Source: Elusimicrobiota bacterium (GTDB lineage: Bacteria > CG03 > SLGR01). Taken from it: a stretch of 10,062 nucleotides of DNA. Under the pieces are notes generated by a model, which ran no database searches, was not told the origin of the DNA, and was given only the letters and a program-made list of their open reading frames with translations. Shown here one piece after another: positions 1-6,492 of the stretch (its first letter is position 1; each line of letters begins with the position of its first letter). Made by a program: the position numbers and the translations under genes. The stretch spans positions 1 through 10,062 of the forward strand of contig JAAZFS010000025.1 in assembly GCA_012511615.1 (NCBI GenBank), read 5' to 3'.

Positions 1-51
1 AACTTGAATCCTTCCAACACAGAACTTCGCACCTGGTTGGAAACCCACTAA
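1..51 (+). CDS. C-terminal tail of an upstream gene, unidentified (5' truncated)
   Basis: The window opens in a reading frame of 16 sense codons ending at TAA (49-51), translating to NLNPSNTELRTWLETH. The composition is protein-like and the other two frames look less plausible. It is too short to assign to a family. Its position just before a motility cluster suggests it could be another flagellar gene, but that is inference only. Confidence 0.35.
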   Translation, partial: NLNPSNTELRTWLETH

Positions 52-63
52 ATTAGATAAGAC

Positions 64-92
64 TTGAATTTTATAGAAGATTATACTATAAA
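64..92 (+). promoter_or_regulatory. Candidate sigma70-type promoter for the coiled-coil/motility operon
   Basis: TTGAAT (64-69) lies 17 bases from TATAAA (87-92), which matches the -35/-10 consensus at 4/6 and 5/6. The predicted start of transcription is near base 99, about 25 bases before the first coiled-coil gene. The region is AT-rich, so a chance match is possible. No other convincing promoter was seen before the next genes of the run. Confidence 0.4.
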
Positions 93-110
93 ATTGTGAT
101 CACTTATTTT
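90..110 (+). promoter_or_regulatory. Imperfect dyad around GTGATCAC, possible operator
   Basis: A perfect 8-bp palindrome GTGATCAC (96-103) is flanked by AAAAT (90-94) and ATTTT (106-110), giving a 21-bp dyad with one extra base on the right side. It overlaps the end of the candidate -10 box and the predicted transcription start, which is where a repressor would act. No cognate regulator is visible in the window, and AT-rich flanks can pair by chance. Confidence 0.3.
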
Positions 111-123
111 CTAGAAGTGGGAT

Positions 124-2130
124 ATGATGAACAAGAGAAAGCTGAAAAACAAGATTCCAGGTCCGCCGCCACCTCCGGGGAGAACTTCTCCTCCGGCGCC
201 ACCTCTTCTTGGAATGAGCCCTCCACCTCCACCACTTGCATCTGGCAAGAGGGCGGGAGCATCTTTGCCACCTATACCTGGTAGCATTCCAACTACCCCT
301 TCATCCAAAGACAACTTTAAAAATAAACCCAGCTCTGGGGATATTTCTGAACTTGAGTCCCGGCTTGCTCTCGAGCGGGAGGAGCTTTTTTCTAAATTGA
401 AAGAGAAAGAGCTTGAAAATCGTACTCTGCAGGAAAAGTTTTTAGAAAAAGAAAAAGCAGAAACTCTCAAAAGAAAGAAAGATTTAGATGACCTCCGTCG
501 GAAACTGGAAATAGAGCACCTCAACAAAGAAAAAAAGGTAGAAGCCGAGCGCAAAAAATGGGAAACTGCTCTGGAAGAAATGCGGAAAGAGGCAGGCAGA
601 CTTTCTGCTCTAGAGAAAACAGAGGAACTTATCCGCCAACAGGCTAAAAAAGAAACCGAAAAAGAATACTACAAGGATTTAAAGGAATTAAAATCCCAAC
701 TTGATCAAGCTCAGAAACAGATTTACGAAGAGCGGATAAAGAAACAGGAAGAAGAAAAAAATTCCATTAAGGTTGAACAGGCCCTGCGCGAAGTGATTGA
801 GGGCGTTACAAAAAATAAAAAAGTAGAGGAAACTTTTAAGGAAAAGGAAGACCTCAAAAAGCAAATTGTTGAACTTGAAAAAAACCTTATAGAAGAGAAA
901 GCTCACTGGAGCAAAATTCTTCAGGAGAGTGAGAACCAGATAGATAACCTTCGTCTTGATTTTCAAAGTCGCCTAAATCAGAAAGAGGCGGACTTTGAGG
1001 CCATTGCAGAAGATTTAAGAAGAGATAATAGGGAACTCAAAAACCGTCTCTGGCAGCTGCAAAATGAGCATGAAGCAAGAAGAAGCATCTGGGACACCCG
1101 CCTCAAGGATAAAACTGCTGAAAACGAGAAACTTATTTCTGGATTTCAGCGCGAACTAAGCGAATACAAATACTCCAGCGCCCAGGCTCTAGCGTCTGCG
1201 CAGAGTGAGAAAGAAAATGCCCTAAAGGAACTAGAGCTTGTTGCGGAAAAATACGAAGAAACCCGGATTGATATGAGAATGAAGATCTCCGCTTTAGAAA
1301 AAGAAAAAGATTTTTTGGAAAAAGAATCGGCCTTAAAAATTGGGCTCCTCAATGAAAAATTGAGAGAAGGCCAGGCGGAAGTATCCCAACAAAAAACATT
1401 ATATGCAGAAAAAATCAATGTTTTAGCTTCTGAATATAACTTAAAGGAAAATGCTTTAAAAGAAAAATTTGCACTTGAGGAGCTTGAAACAGAGAAAGAA
1501 ATATCTCGCTTGAAGAATAAGCATGCTGACCAAATTTTACTATTAGAGAGGGAAAACCAATCTTTGAGAGAAAAGATGCATTCAACCGAGAAAGAATATG
1601 CGAAACTCAAGCTTGAATATGAAAAAACCCTCAGTGCCGGCAGACTGAATATCAACCGCTCCGATAATGAAGTGGGACAGATGCGGGAAAAATTTGAAAA
1701 CAAAATAGAGTCTATCGAGGCTGACTACAAATCTAAAATTGCTATTCAGGCAGAAACCATAGCTAATCTTAAAACCAGAGTTTTTACTCTTCGTGAAGAG
1801 AAGGACAAGCGTGAAGAAAAGTTTGAAAAAGAGTTGTCCGCTCTTAGAAAATTACTTTTTGATGCAGAGAAGGCCACCACTGAATATCAAGGTGTTCACA
1901 AAAGATTGGATGATGAACTAAAAACATCCCAAAAAGAAATTGAAGTACTTAAAAACCATAATGCCAATCTGAATTCAAAAGTCCTATCCCTAAATAAATC
2001 AAATGGTGAACTGGCTTATTCTCACCAGGAAGAGCTTCGTAAACTTAATGAAGATAAAGATTTAAGTATAAGAGAATTAAAAGTAAAATATTCCAAAAAA
2101 ATTCAAGGATCCGCCCAGATGCTTAGATAG
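124..2130 (+). CDS. Long coiled-coil protein with polyproline N-terminus, ended by an in-frame TAG
   Basis: This encodes 668 residues with no recognised enzymatic domain. Residues 11-60 are rich in Pro, Gly and Ser, with two runs of five prolines (14-18 and 33-37), like polyproline segments that bind SH3/EVH1/profilin-type partners in eukaryotes. From about residue 75 to the end it is almost unbroken Glu/Lys/Leu-rich heptad sequence, predicted as a long cytoplasmic coiled coil. There is no signal peptide or membrane segment. ATG 124 and ATG 127 are both possible starts; only a weak AAGTGGG (115-121) precedes them. The frame stops at TAG 2128-2130 after AQMLR, but the same frame continues as coiled coil to 2490, so the gene is probably 788 codons interrupted by one nonsense codon. 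Its position ahead of flbD-motA-motB suggests a motility or polar scaffold role (inference). Confidence 0.75.
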   Translation: MMNKRKLKNKIPGPPPPPGRTSPPAPPLLGMSPPPPPLASGKRAGASLPPIPGSIPTTPSSKDNFKNKPSSGDISELESRLALEREELFSKLKEKELENRTLQEKFLEKEKAETLKRKKDLDDLRRKLEIEHLNKEKKVEAERKKWETALEEMRKEAGRLSALEKTEELIRQQAKKETEKEYYKDLKELKSQLDQAQKQIYEERIKKQEEEKNSIKVEQALREVIEGVTKNKKVEETFKEKEDLKKQIVELEKNLIEEKAHWSKILQESENQIDNLRLDFQSRLNQKEADFEAIAEDLRRDNRELKNRLWQLQNEHEARRSIWDTRLKDKTAENEKLISGFQRELSEYKYSSAQALASAQSEKENALKELELVAEKYEETRIDMRMKISALEKEKDFLEKESALKIGLLNEKLREGQAEVSQQKTLYAEKINVLASEYNLKENALKEKFALEELETEKEISRLKNKHADQILLLERENQSLREKMHSTEKEYAKLKLEYEKTLSAGRLNINRSDNEVGQMREKFENKIESIEADYKSKIAIQAETIANLKTRVFTLREEKDKREEKFEKELSALRKLLFDAEKATTEYQGVHKRLDDELKTSQKEIEVLKNHNANLNSKVLSLNKSNGELAYSHQEELRKLNEDKDLSIRELKVKYSKKIQGSAQMLR

Positions 2131-2490
2131 CTGGAAATGAAGAAAGAAGAGGAAATTAAACGAGCCTCCGAAGAGTTTGAAAATTTCAAGAAAAACCAAG
2201 AGTGGCTCAGAGCCGGATGGGAAAACCAGCTGGCCGAATTAGAAGATAGCTTCCGAAGAAAAGAGGGAGAGAATTCAAGGCGTATAGAGAGTCTGGAAAG
2301 TTTGCTGGAAACTTCAAAAGCAAAAAGAAAGGCCGAAGATGAAGAACACTTAACCCAAATGAGAAATCTAAAGGCAGCTCATCTAAAAGAAGTAGTAGAT
2401 CTTGAAACCACTTTTAATAAGAAACGTTCGGATTACCTAAGCGGAAAATCTCATTCTGACACACAAAGAGATGAAACAAGCGATAGGTAA
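2131..2490 (+). pseudogene. In-frame continuation of the polyproline coiled-coil protein after TAG
   Basis: These 119 codons and stop continue the upstream gene in the same frame directly after TAG 2128. The first ATG is at 2137 (117 residues) and has no convincing Shine-Dalgarno; the preceding GCTGGA is poor. The sequence is the same Glu/Lys-rich coiled coil, with a Trp pair in EWLRAGWENQ, and ends in a hydrophilic Ser/Asp/Arg tail before two consecutive TAA codons (2488-2493). This reads as the true C-terminus of the 788-codon gene. It may be unexpressed, reached by readthrough, expressed by reinitiation, or separated only by a sequencing error. Confidence 0.6.
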
Positions 2491-2592
2491 TAAAATAAGA
2501 GAGATGAGTAGGGTTAGGATTAAATCTCTGCACTAAAATTTAGCCTGGGGGCTATTAAGGCTTAACTTAAAAAATCCCCAAAGGAATCAAAA
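2491..2592 (+). other. Intergenic spacer with hairpin potential near the second coiled-coil gene
   Basis: This 102-base spacer has stops in the coding frame (2491, 2509, 2515, 2521, 2563), so the two coiled-coil genes are separate. TAGCC (2541-2545) can pair with GGCTA, and TGGGG (2546-2550) can pair with CCCCA (2576-2580). The latter partly covers the ribosome binding site AAAGGAA (2580-2586) of the next gene. No T-run follows, so it is not a clear terminator, and no convincing promoter was seen. Confidence 0.35.
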
Positions 2593-4383
2593 ATGTGGCA
2601 AGAAAAACATACTGACCAATCCAATAATGACAAGCTCATCAGGCTTGAATCCGATAAAAGAGAAAATGCTCTGATGAATGAGATATCATCGGTGAGAAAA
2701 AAATATGAATCTCTCCTTTCTAAAGTCGAAGAAAAGTGGAAAAAAGATGAAAGTTATGACTCTGCAAGGGAAACTGCTCTTGAAGAAGAGATAGCTCGGC
2801 TGCAGAGTGAAATCAACAGGGTCTCTGGGGAAGCCATAAAGAAAGATTTTCTCTTAAATGAACTTAAAAGTGAATATGAAGTCTATCGGGATGAGACTGC
2901 AAAATATGTCAAAGAACTTGGGGGACTGAAAAGTCAGCCAACTCAGGAAGATACTTATCAGGAAAAGTTTCTTGGAGAGAAAGAAAAATTTGTAGAGGTT
3001 CTCTCATCAACCCAAAGAAAAATTTCAAGCTTGGAAGATAAATATGAAAGCGAATTATTTTCTTCATCAGTTAAAATTAATAGGTTAGAAGATATGATGT
3101 CCCACCAGAATAAAAGAATAGAAGAGATTGAATTAAAACTGGCGGAGCTTTTGAAAGCTCCTAAAAGAGAATTTTTGAATGAAAATGCTGACTTGGCGGG
3201 GGGGAAAGAAATAGATTATATAGAGAGGGAAAGCCAGCGCATACAGGAAGAATTATATTCACCAGAAGATTTTTCACCAGAAGATTTTTCAACGGAAGAT
3301 GTTTCTATTGAAAAAATTTCGGCGGAAGATGTTGCCGTAGAGGGTGTTTCTGTAGAAAAAATTTCAAGTAAAGACGAGGTGGATCAATTGAATCTTAGGG
3401 ATGAAAATTTAAAAGGAAATGCCGAACTGAAACTTGAATTAGATTCTCTAACAAATGAGCTGAAAGTAAAGGATCGAGAGTTGGATTCCTTGAGAGAGCT
3501 CCTCTCCTCAAAAGACCTTGAGTTGGCCTCATTGGCGGATGTCCATGGAGAAATAAAAACAAAAGATTTGCGGATTAACGAATTAGAAGAAGAGCTCAAT
3601 CAAGCAAATTCAGATATGAAAGAACTTGAAAACAAAATATCTTCTGGGACAGAAAATACTGAAGCTGAAATTATTAAGAAAGATGAAAAAATTAATGAAC
3701 TTTCACTTCATATTGAGACCCTTACCGAGAGCATAAAAGAGCTTGAGGACTCTTCAGCAGAAGCCTTAAACGAAGACCTAAAAACAAGGGATGAAGAGAT
3801 TGAGCGCTTGAAAAATGACTTAGAAGAGGCAGATAGTCGGGTTAGGGCTGAAGCTGAAAAACTCCAAGATAAGGAATCAGTTATTCAAGAGTTAAAAACA
3901 GAACTGGAAGAGGCGCTTAGAGCTGCCGAAATTTCTGCCCAAGAAAATAAAGACTTTGATCCGGAAGCTTTCAAAGCTCTAGAGGAAGAAAACAAAGATT
4001 TAATTGCCCGGATTGAAGAACAGAGTATTCAGCTTGAAGTAGGGCTTGAAGAACTTAAACAGACTTCCCTCTCTGCTCCCGCTGAAGAAATCAAGAAAAT
4101 TGAAGAAAAATGGACTCAGACATGGGTCGCTCGCGAGGAAGAGGTAAAGAACTTCTACACAAAGACTCGTGCTCTGGCGGAGGAACTTAAGAGAGTCCGC
4201 AAGCAGTTGGCCACGGCCTTGAAAGATCAGCAGGTTCTATCAAAACTTGCCGAAAAGGAATCTGAAAAAACTAGGAAACTTGAGGAAGAAAAACTGGAAC
4301 TTCAAAAACAACTTGAAGAAAAGGAAAAGTCAGCCTCTTTTTTAGGAAAGTTTTTTCAGGGCCGGGGAACAGGCAATAAATAA
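2593..4383 (+). CDS. Large coiled-coil protein with pentapeptide-repeat hinge
   Basis: This encodes 596 residues without a signal peptide, membrane segment or recognised catalytic domain. Residues 10-220 and about 265-585 are two long Glu/Lys/Leu heptad regions predicted as coiled coil. They are separated by an acidic Ser/Glu/Asp linker of tandem five-residue repeats (223-262). The C-terminus breaks the coil with SASFLGKFFQGRG, a short hydrophobic/basic segment that might be a docking tail. The start is supported by AAAGGAA at 2580-2586, six bases before ATG. It lies in the same frame as the preceding coiled-coil gene, but several stops separate them. It ends six bases before flbD, so it is very likely co-transcribed with the stator genes. 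A structural role in motor placement or assembly is inference; the family is not recognised. Confidence 0.8.
   Translation: MWQEKHTDQSNNDKLIRLESDKRENALMNEISSVRKKYESLLSKVEEKWKKDESYDSARETALEEEIARLQSEINRVSGEAIKKDFLLNELKSEYEVYRDETAKYVKELGGLKSQPTQEDTYQEKFLGEKEKFVEVLSSTQRKISSLEDKYESELFSSSVKINRLEDMMSHQNKRIEEIELKLAELLKAPKREFLNENADLAGGKEIDYIERESQRIQEELYSPEDFSPEDFSTEDVSIEKISAEDVAVEGVSVEKISSKDEVDQLNLRDENLKGNAELKLELDSLTNELKVKDRELDSLRELLSSKDLELASLADVHGEIKTKDLRINELEEELNQANSDMKELENKISSGTENTEAEIIKKDEKINELSLHIETLTESIKELEDSSAEALNEDLKTRDEEIERLKNDLEEADSRVRAEAEKLQDKESVIQELKTELEEALRAAEISAQENKDFDPEAFKALEEENKDLIARIEEQSIQLEVGLEELKQTSLSAPAEEIKKIEEKWTQTWVAREEEVKNFYTKTRALAEELKRVRKQLATALKDQQVLSKLAEKESEKTRKLEEEKLELQKQLEEKEKSASFLGKFFQGRGTGNK
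3259..3378 (+). repeat. 15-bp tandem repeat encoding S-x-E-D-(F/V/I) pentapeptides
   Basis: Eight consecutive 15-bp units sit inside the second coiled-coil gene. In order they encode SPEDF, SPEDF, STEDV, SIEKI, SAEDV, AVEGV, SVEKI and a decayed SSKDE. The first two are identical at the DNA level except for none of their 15 bases, and later units diverge, as expected of old slippage duplication. The array codes for the linker between the two coiled-coil blocks. Confidence 0.8.
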
Positions 4384-4389
4384 TTTCCC

Positions 4390-4617
4390 ATGATACCCGT
4401 TACCCGCTTGAACGGGGAAAAAATCAATCTGAATGCGGAGCTTATTGAATCAGTTGAGTCAAGACCAGACACACTTATCACCCTTGTAACAGGTAACCGC
4501 CTGAATGTCTGTGAGACCCCCGATCAGATTGTAGAACTCGTCAAAGAATACCGAAGAGATATCGGTAAAAATGTTCTTGAAGAAGTAAGAAGAATGATTA
4601 TTGAAGAGAAGGAATAA
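4390..4617 (+). CDS. flbD: FlbD/SwrD-family flagellar protein
   Basis: This 75-residue protein matches the small FlbD family (the SwrD type, not the unrelated Caulobacter sigma54 activator). Recognisable features are the opening MIPVTRLNGEKINLNAELIE, the central ESRPDTLITLVTGNRLNV and the C-terminal VELVKEYRR. Length is normal for the family. In Bacillus subtilis SwrD raises flagellar motor power, and in many phyla the gene sits directly before motA-motB, as here. The ATG is six bases after the preceding stop with no strong Shine-Dalgarno close by, so translational coupling is likely. The stop is three bases before motA. A short charged helix (about 58-75) follows the conserved core. Confidence 0.9.
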   Translation: MIPVTRLNGEKINLNAELIESVESRPDTLITLVTGNRLNVCETPDQIVELVKEYRRDIGKNVLEEVRRMIIEEKE

Positions 4618-4620
4618 GTA

Positions 4621-5478
4621 ATGGATCTAGCAACAATTATAGGTATATCTGGCGGACTTATACTTGTCTTGTTTTCCGTAGCTTTTAGGGGCGGACTTGA
4701 AGCCCTTATGAGCTTTATTGATATTCCTTCTGTGATGATAACATTTGGAGGAACCTTTGCGGCCGTTCTTGTAAACTTTCCCATGGAACAGTTTCTGAAT
4801 TCCTTTAAAATAGTAAAGAAGGTCTTTACCGAAAAACAGGAGGACCCTTCGGAATATATAAATACCTTTAGAACTCTCATAATTAAAGCCTCTAGGGAGG
4901 GGATACTTTCGCTCGAAGCAGATTTGAAGGATATGGAAAACGAATTCCTGAAAAATGGTGTCAGAAAAGTAATTGACGGCCAAAGCTATGAGACGATTCG
5001 TGAAGAGATGGAAACAGAACTGGCCTTTACTCGCCAAAGGCACCGGCTTGGCCAGGAAATATTTGTAACCCTAGGGTCCTATGCACCCGGCTTTGGAATG
5101 ATAGGAACAATTATGGGCTTGATTCTTATGTTAGCCCGTCTTGAGGACCAGGCTCAGATTGCAGCTGGTATGGCAGTGGCACTTCTTACTACGTTTTATG
5201 GAGCTCTTGCTGCCTATCTTATTTTTCTTCCCATCGCTGGAAAATTAAAACAACGCTCTGATGAAGAAATCTTTATCAAGAGAGTTGTAATTCGTGGAGT
5301 CTTATCCCTTCAGTCCGGAGAAATACCTTCAATAGCTGTCGCCAAACTCCGGGCCTATATACCCAGAACAGCCTATATGGAAACTCCAAAGAAAGATAAG
5401 GATAAATCCTCTAAAAAAGCTAGTGGTAGGAGAAGAAAAGAAAGAACTAGACCCGACCGGAGGAGGAGGGAGAGATAA
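4621..5478 (+). CDS. motA: Flagellar stator protein MotA (possibly PomA-like)
   Basis: MotA forms the pentameric part of the ion-driven stator in the inner membrane and pushes on FliG. Four membrane segments are visible at about 4-22, 33-53, 148-172 and 179-205. The cytoplasmic loop has the conserved charged pair in ASREGILSLE (R92, E99). TM3 carries APGFGMIGT with the essential Pro156, and TM4 carries VALLTTFYGA with Pro204 nearby. Thr163 and Thr190/191 match positions conserved in sodium-type PomA, so sodium drive is possible but unproven. The start is well supported by AAGGA eight bases upstream. Beyond the usual end there is a highly basic tail (256-285, about 17 Lys/Arg) whose last codons double as the motB ribosome binding site. 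Length is 285 residues. Confidence 0.96.
   Translation: MDLATIIGISGGLILVLFSVAFRGGLEALMSFIDIPSVMITFGGTFAAVLVNFPMEQFLNSFKIVKKVFTEKQEDPSEYINTFRTLIIKASREGILSLEADLKDMENEFLKNGVRKVIDGQSYETIREEMETELAFTRQRHRLGQEIFVTLGSYAPGFGMIGTIMGLILMLARLEDQAQIAAGMAVALLTTFYGALAAYLIFLPIAGKLKQRSDEEIFIKRVVIRGVLSLQSGEIPSIAVAKLRAYIPRTAYMETPKKDKDKSSKKASGRRRKERTRPDRRRRER
5461..5470 (+). promoter_or_regulatory. Strong Shine-Dalgarno for motB inside the motA tail
   Basis: AGGAGGAGGG lies eight bases before the motB GTG start and is made by the Arg codons of the MotA C-terminus. It settles the choice of the GTG at 5479, which abuts the motA TAA, and implies translational coupling that would help match MotA and MotB levels. 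Confidence 0.85.
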
Positions 5479-6333
5479 GTGTCCACCTCGTTTGGCGGAG
5501 ATAATATTTTTGAAGCTGAAGAAGGCGAGATAGAAGTAGGTAAGGGGTCTCCAGCATGGATGACTACCTATTCGGACTTGGTGACCCAGCTTCTGATTTT
5601 CTTTGTTATGATGTTCGCCTTGGCATCAACACTTAACGAATTACAGCTGAGAGAGATTAAACGGCGACTTGAAATTTATGCAGTAGATAATCAGATTGAG
5701 GATGTTCTCAATCTTGAAATTAGCTCAAAAGGTCTTACAATCAGCTTAAGTGAAAAGCTTATGTTTGATTCAGGTGAAGCGGTAATATATGATGAGGCCA
5801 AGTTACTACTTGCTGATATTTCCACAGAAATAATTGATATCCCTAATGATGTAAGAGTGGAGGGCCATACTGATAGTATCCCAATCAAAACGGATAAATT
5901 TCCTTCAAACTGGGAACTTTCCACCAGCCGTGCGACAAATGTTGCTAGATTTCTTGTGGAAGAACTTGATTTCCCACCTGACAGAATTTCGGCAGGGGGC
6001 TATAGCAAGTATCAGCCAGCAGTCCAGACCGCGTATGATAATGTGATAAGTGATTATAGGCAGCGCGTGAGGGATGTACCCAGTCAGTATTCAGAAGCTC
6101 TTTCTAAGGCTAAGCTGGAAGAGGAAAAGGAGGAAATCCATAGTCTTATAAGGGCTGAACAGTATGCTATTCAAAGAGAGATGCAGGATGTTTTACAAAT
6201 GCAGATAGCCGCCGCCAACAGCGACTCGCGCAAGAGGGCACTGAATAGGAGGGTGGATATGATTGTGTCAAGGCTGGGCGCCGAGGTTGAGGGAAGAGGT
6301 AGCCATGCTTTGCCTGAGGAAAATCTTAATTGA
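5479..6333 (+). CDS. motB: Flagellar stator protein MotB with an insertion in the OmpA-like domain
   Basis: MotB is the single-span stator subunit that conducts ions and anchors to peptidoglycan. Residues 24-50 hold the hallmark SPAWMTTYSDLVTQLLIFF, with Asp33 as the ion-binding residue. A plug-like helix follows (about 53-70), then an OmpA-like domain with MFDSGEAVI, VEGHTDSIPI (127-136) and NWELSTSRATNVARFL. The final NRRVDMIV (256-263) is also present. Between YSKYQPAV (175-182) and SRKRALNRRV there are about 60 more residues than usual, charged and helical, unlike typical MotB. It starts at GTG directly after the motA stop, supported by AGGAGGAGGG. It is the last gene of the motility run; fliL does not follow. 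MotB rather than a generic OmpA protein is certain from the transmembrane motif and motA linkage. Confidence 0.95.
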   Translation: MSTSFGGDNIFEAEEGEIEVGKGSPAWMTTYSDLVTQLLIFFVMMFALASTLNELQLREIKRRLEIYAVDNQIEDVLNLEISSKGLTISLSEKLMFDSGEAVIYDEAKLLLADISTEIIDIPNDVRVEGHTDSIPIKTDKFPSNWELSTSRATNVARFLVEELDFPPDRISAGGYSKYQPAVQTAYDNVISDYRQRVRDVPSQYSEALSKAKLEEEKEEIHSLIRAEQYAIQREMQDVLQMQIAAANSDSRKRALNRRVDMIVSRLGAEVEGRGSHALPEENLN

Positions 6334-6338
6334 AGAGC

Positions 6339-6368
6339 TTGACAGCTAATTGGTTTTATGATAATAAT
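6339..6368 (+). promoter_or_regulatory. Sigma70-type promoter of the trp operon
   Basis: A perfect -35 TTGACA (6339-6344) lies 18 bases from AATAAT (6363-6368, 5/6 match); TAATAA at 6362 with 17 bases or GATAAT at 6360 with 15 are alternatives. It begins five bases after the motB stop. All options put the transcription start at about 6371-6377, directly before the leader-peptide ATG at 6378. No Trp operator could be assigned. Confidence 0.75.
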
Positions 6369-6377
6369 CACACTACT

Positions 6378-6428
6378 ATGAAACGAGAAATAGAAAATTC
6401 AATATTGAACTGGTGGTGGCTCTTGTAG
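6378..6428 (+). CDS. trpL: Tryptophan leader peptide (attenuator sensor)
   Basis: This 16-codon frame encodes MKREIENSILNWWWLL and ends at TAG (6426-6428). Three consecutive TGG codons (6411-6419) near the end are the signature of a trp leader peptide. When charged tRNA-Trp is scarce the ribosome stalls there; otherwise it reaches the stop. The stop abuts RNA segment 2 of the attenuator, the geometry required for coupling. The gene is too short for usual gene finding. No Shine-Dalgarno is visible, and the predicted transcript begins only a few bases upstream, so translation may be leaderless. Random occurrence of WWW in a short frame between a promoter, a terminator and trpB is very unlikely. 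Confidence 0.9.
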   Translation: MKREIENSILNWWWLL

Positions 6429-6488
6429 GGAGTCTGCCTTAAGTTAATTTTTATATTGGGCACGCTCCTAAAGGGCGGCCCTTTTTTT
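6418..6488 (+). promoter_or_regulatory. Ribosome-mediated trp attenuator
   Basis: Four RNA segments can form exclusive pairings. 1:2 is GGCTCT (6418-6423) with GGGAGTC-region bases 6429-6434. 2:3 is 6428-6439 with 6458-6469: eleven pairs, three of them G-U, around one C-C mismatch. 3:4 is 6458-6467 with 6473-6481 followed by seven T. A ribosome stalled at the Trp codons covers segment 1 and frees 2 to pair with 3 (read-through). A ribosome at the stop covers 2 and lets 3:4 terminate. Pairings were found by eye, not computed. A second antiterminator, 6434-6440 with 6472-6478, is also possible. Confidence 0.82.
6458..6488 (+). terminator. Attenuator terminator (3:4 hairpin)
   Basis: GGGC (6458-6461), a bulged A, then CGCTC (6463-6467) pair across loop CTAAA with GGGCG (6473-6477) and GCCC (6478-6481): nine pairs including one G-U. 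TTTTTTT (6482-6488) follows. A shorter hairpin AAAGGG-CGG-CCCTTT (6470-6484) is nested in the same stretch and could end transcription even if segment 3 is sequestered. Confidence 0.88.
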
Positions 6489-6492
6489 ATGT

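Noticed and set aside
111..1703. Reverse-strand open frames opposite the coiled-coil gene
   Set aside because: They are antisense shadows of biased Glu/Lys codons, rich in Ser and Phe, with no motif and no start signal.
3259..3378. CRISPR array
   Set aside because: The repeat units are contiguous without spacers and lie in a coding frame.
6358..6381. Short frame MIIITLL ending in TGA that overlaps the trpL ATG
   Set aside because: It starts within or upstream of the predicted -10 box, so it would not be on the transcript, and it has no Shine-Dalgarno.
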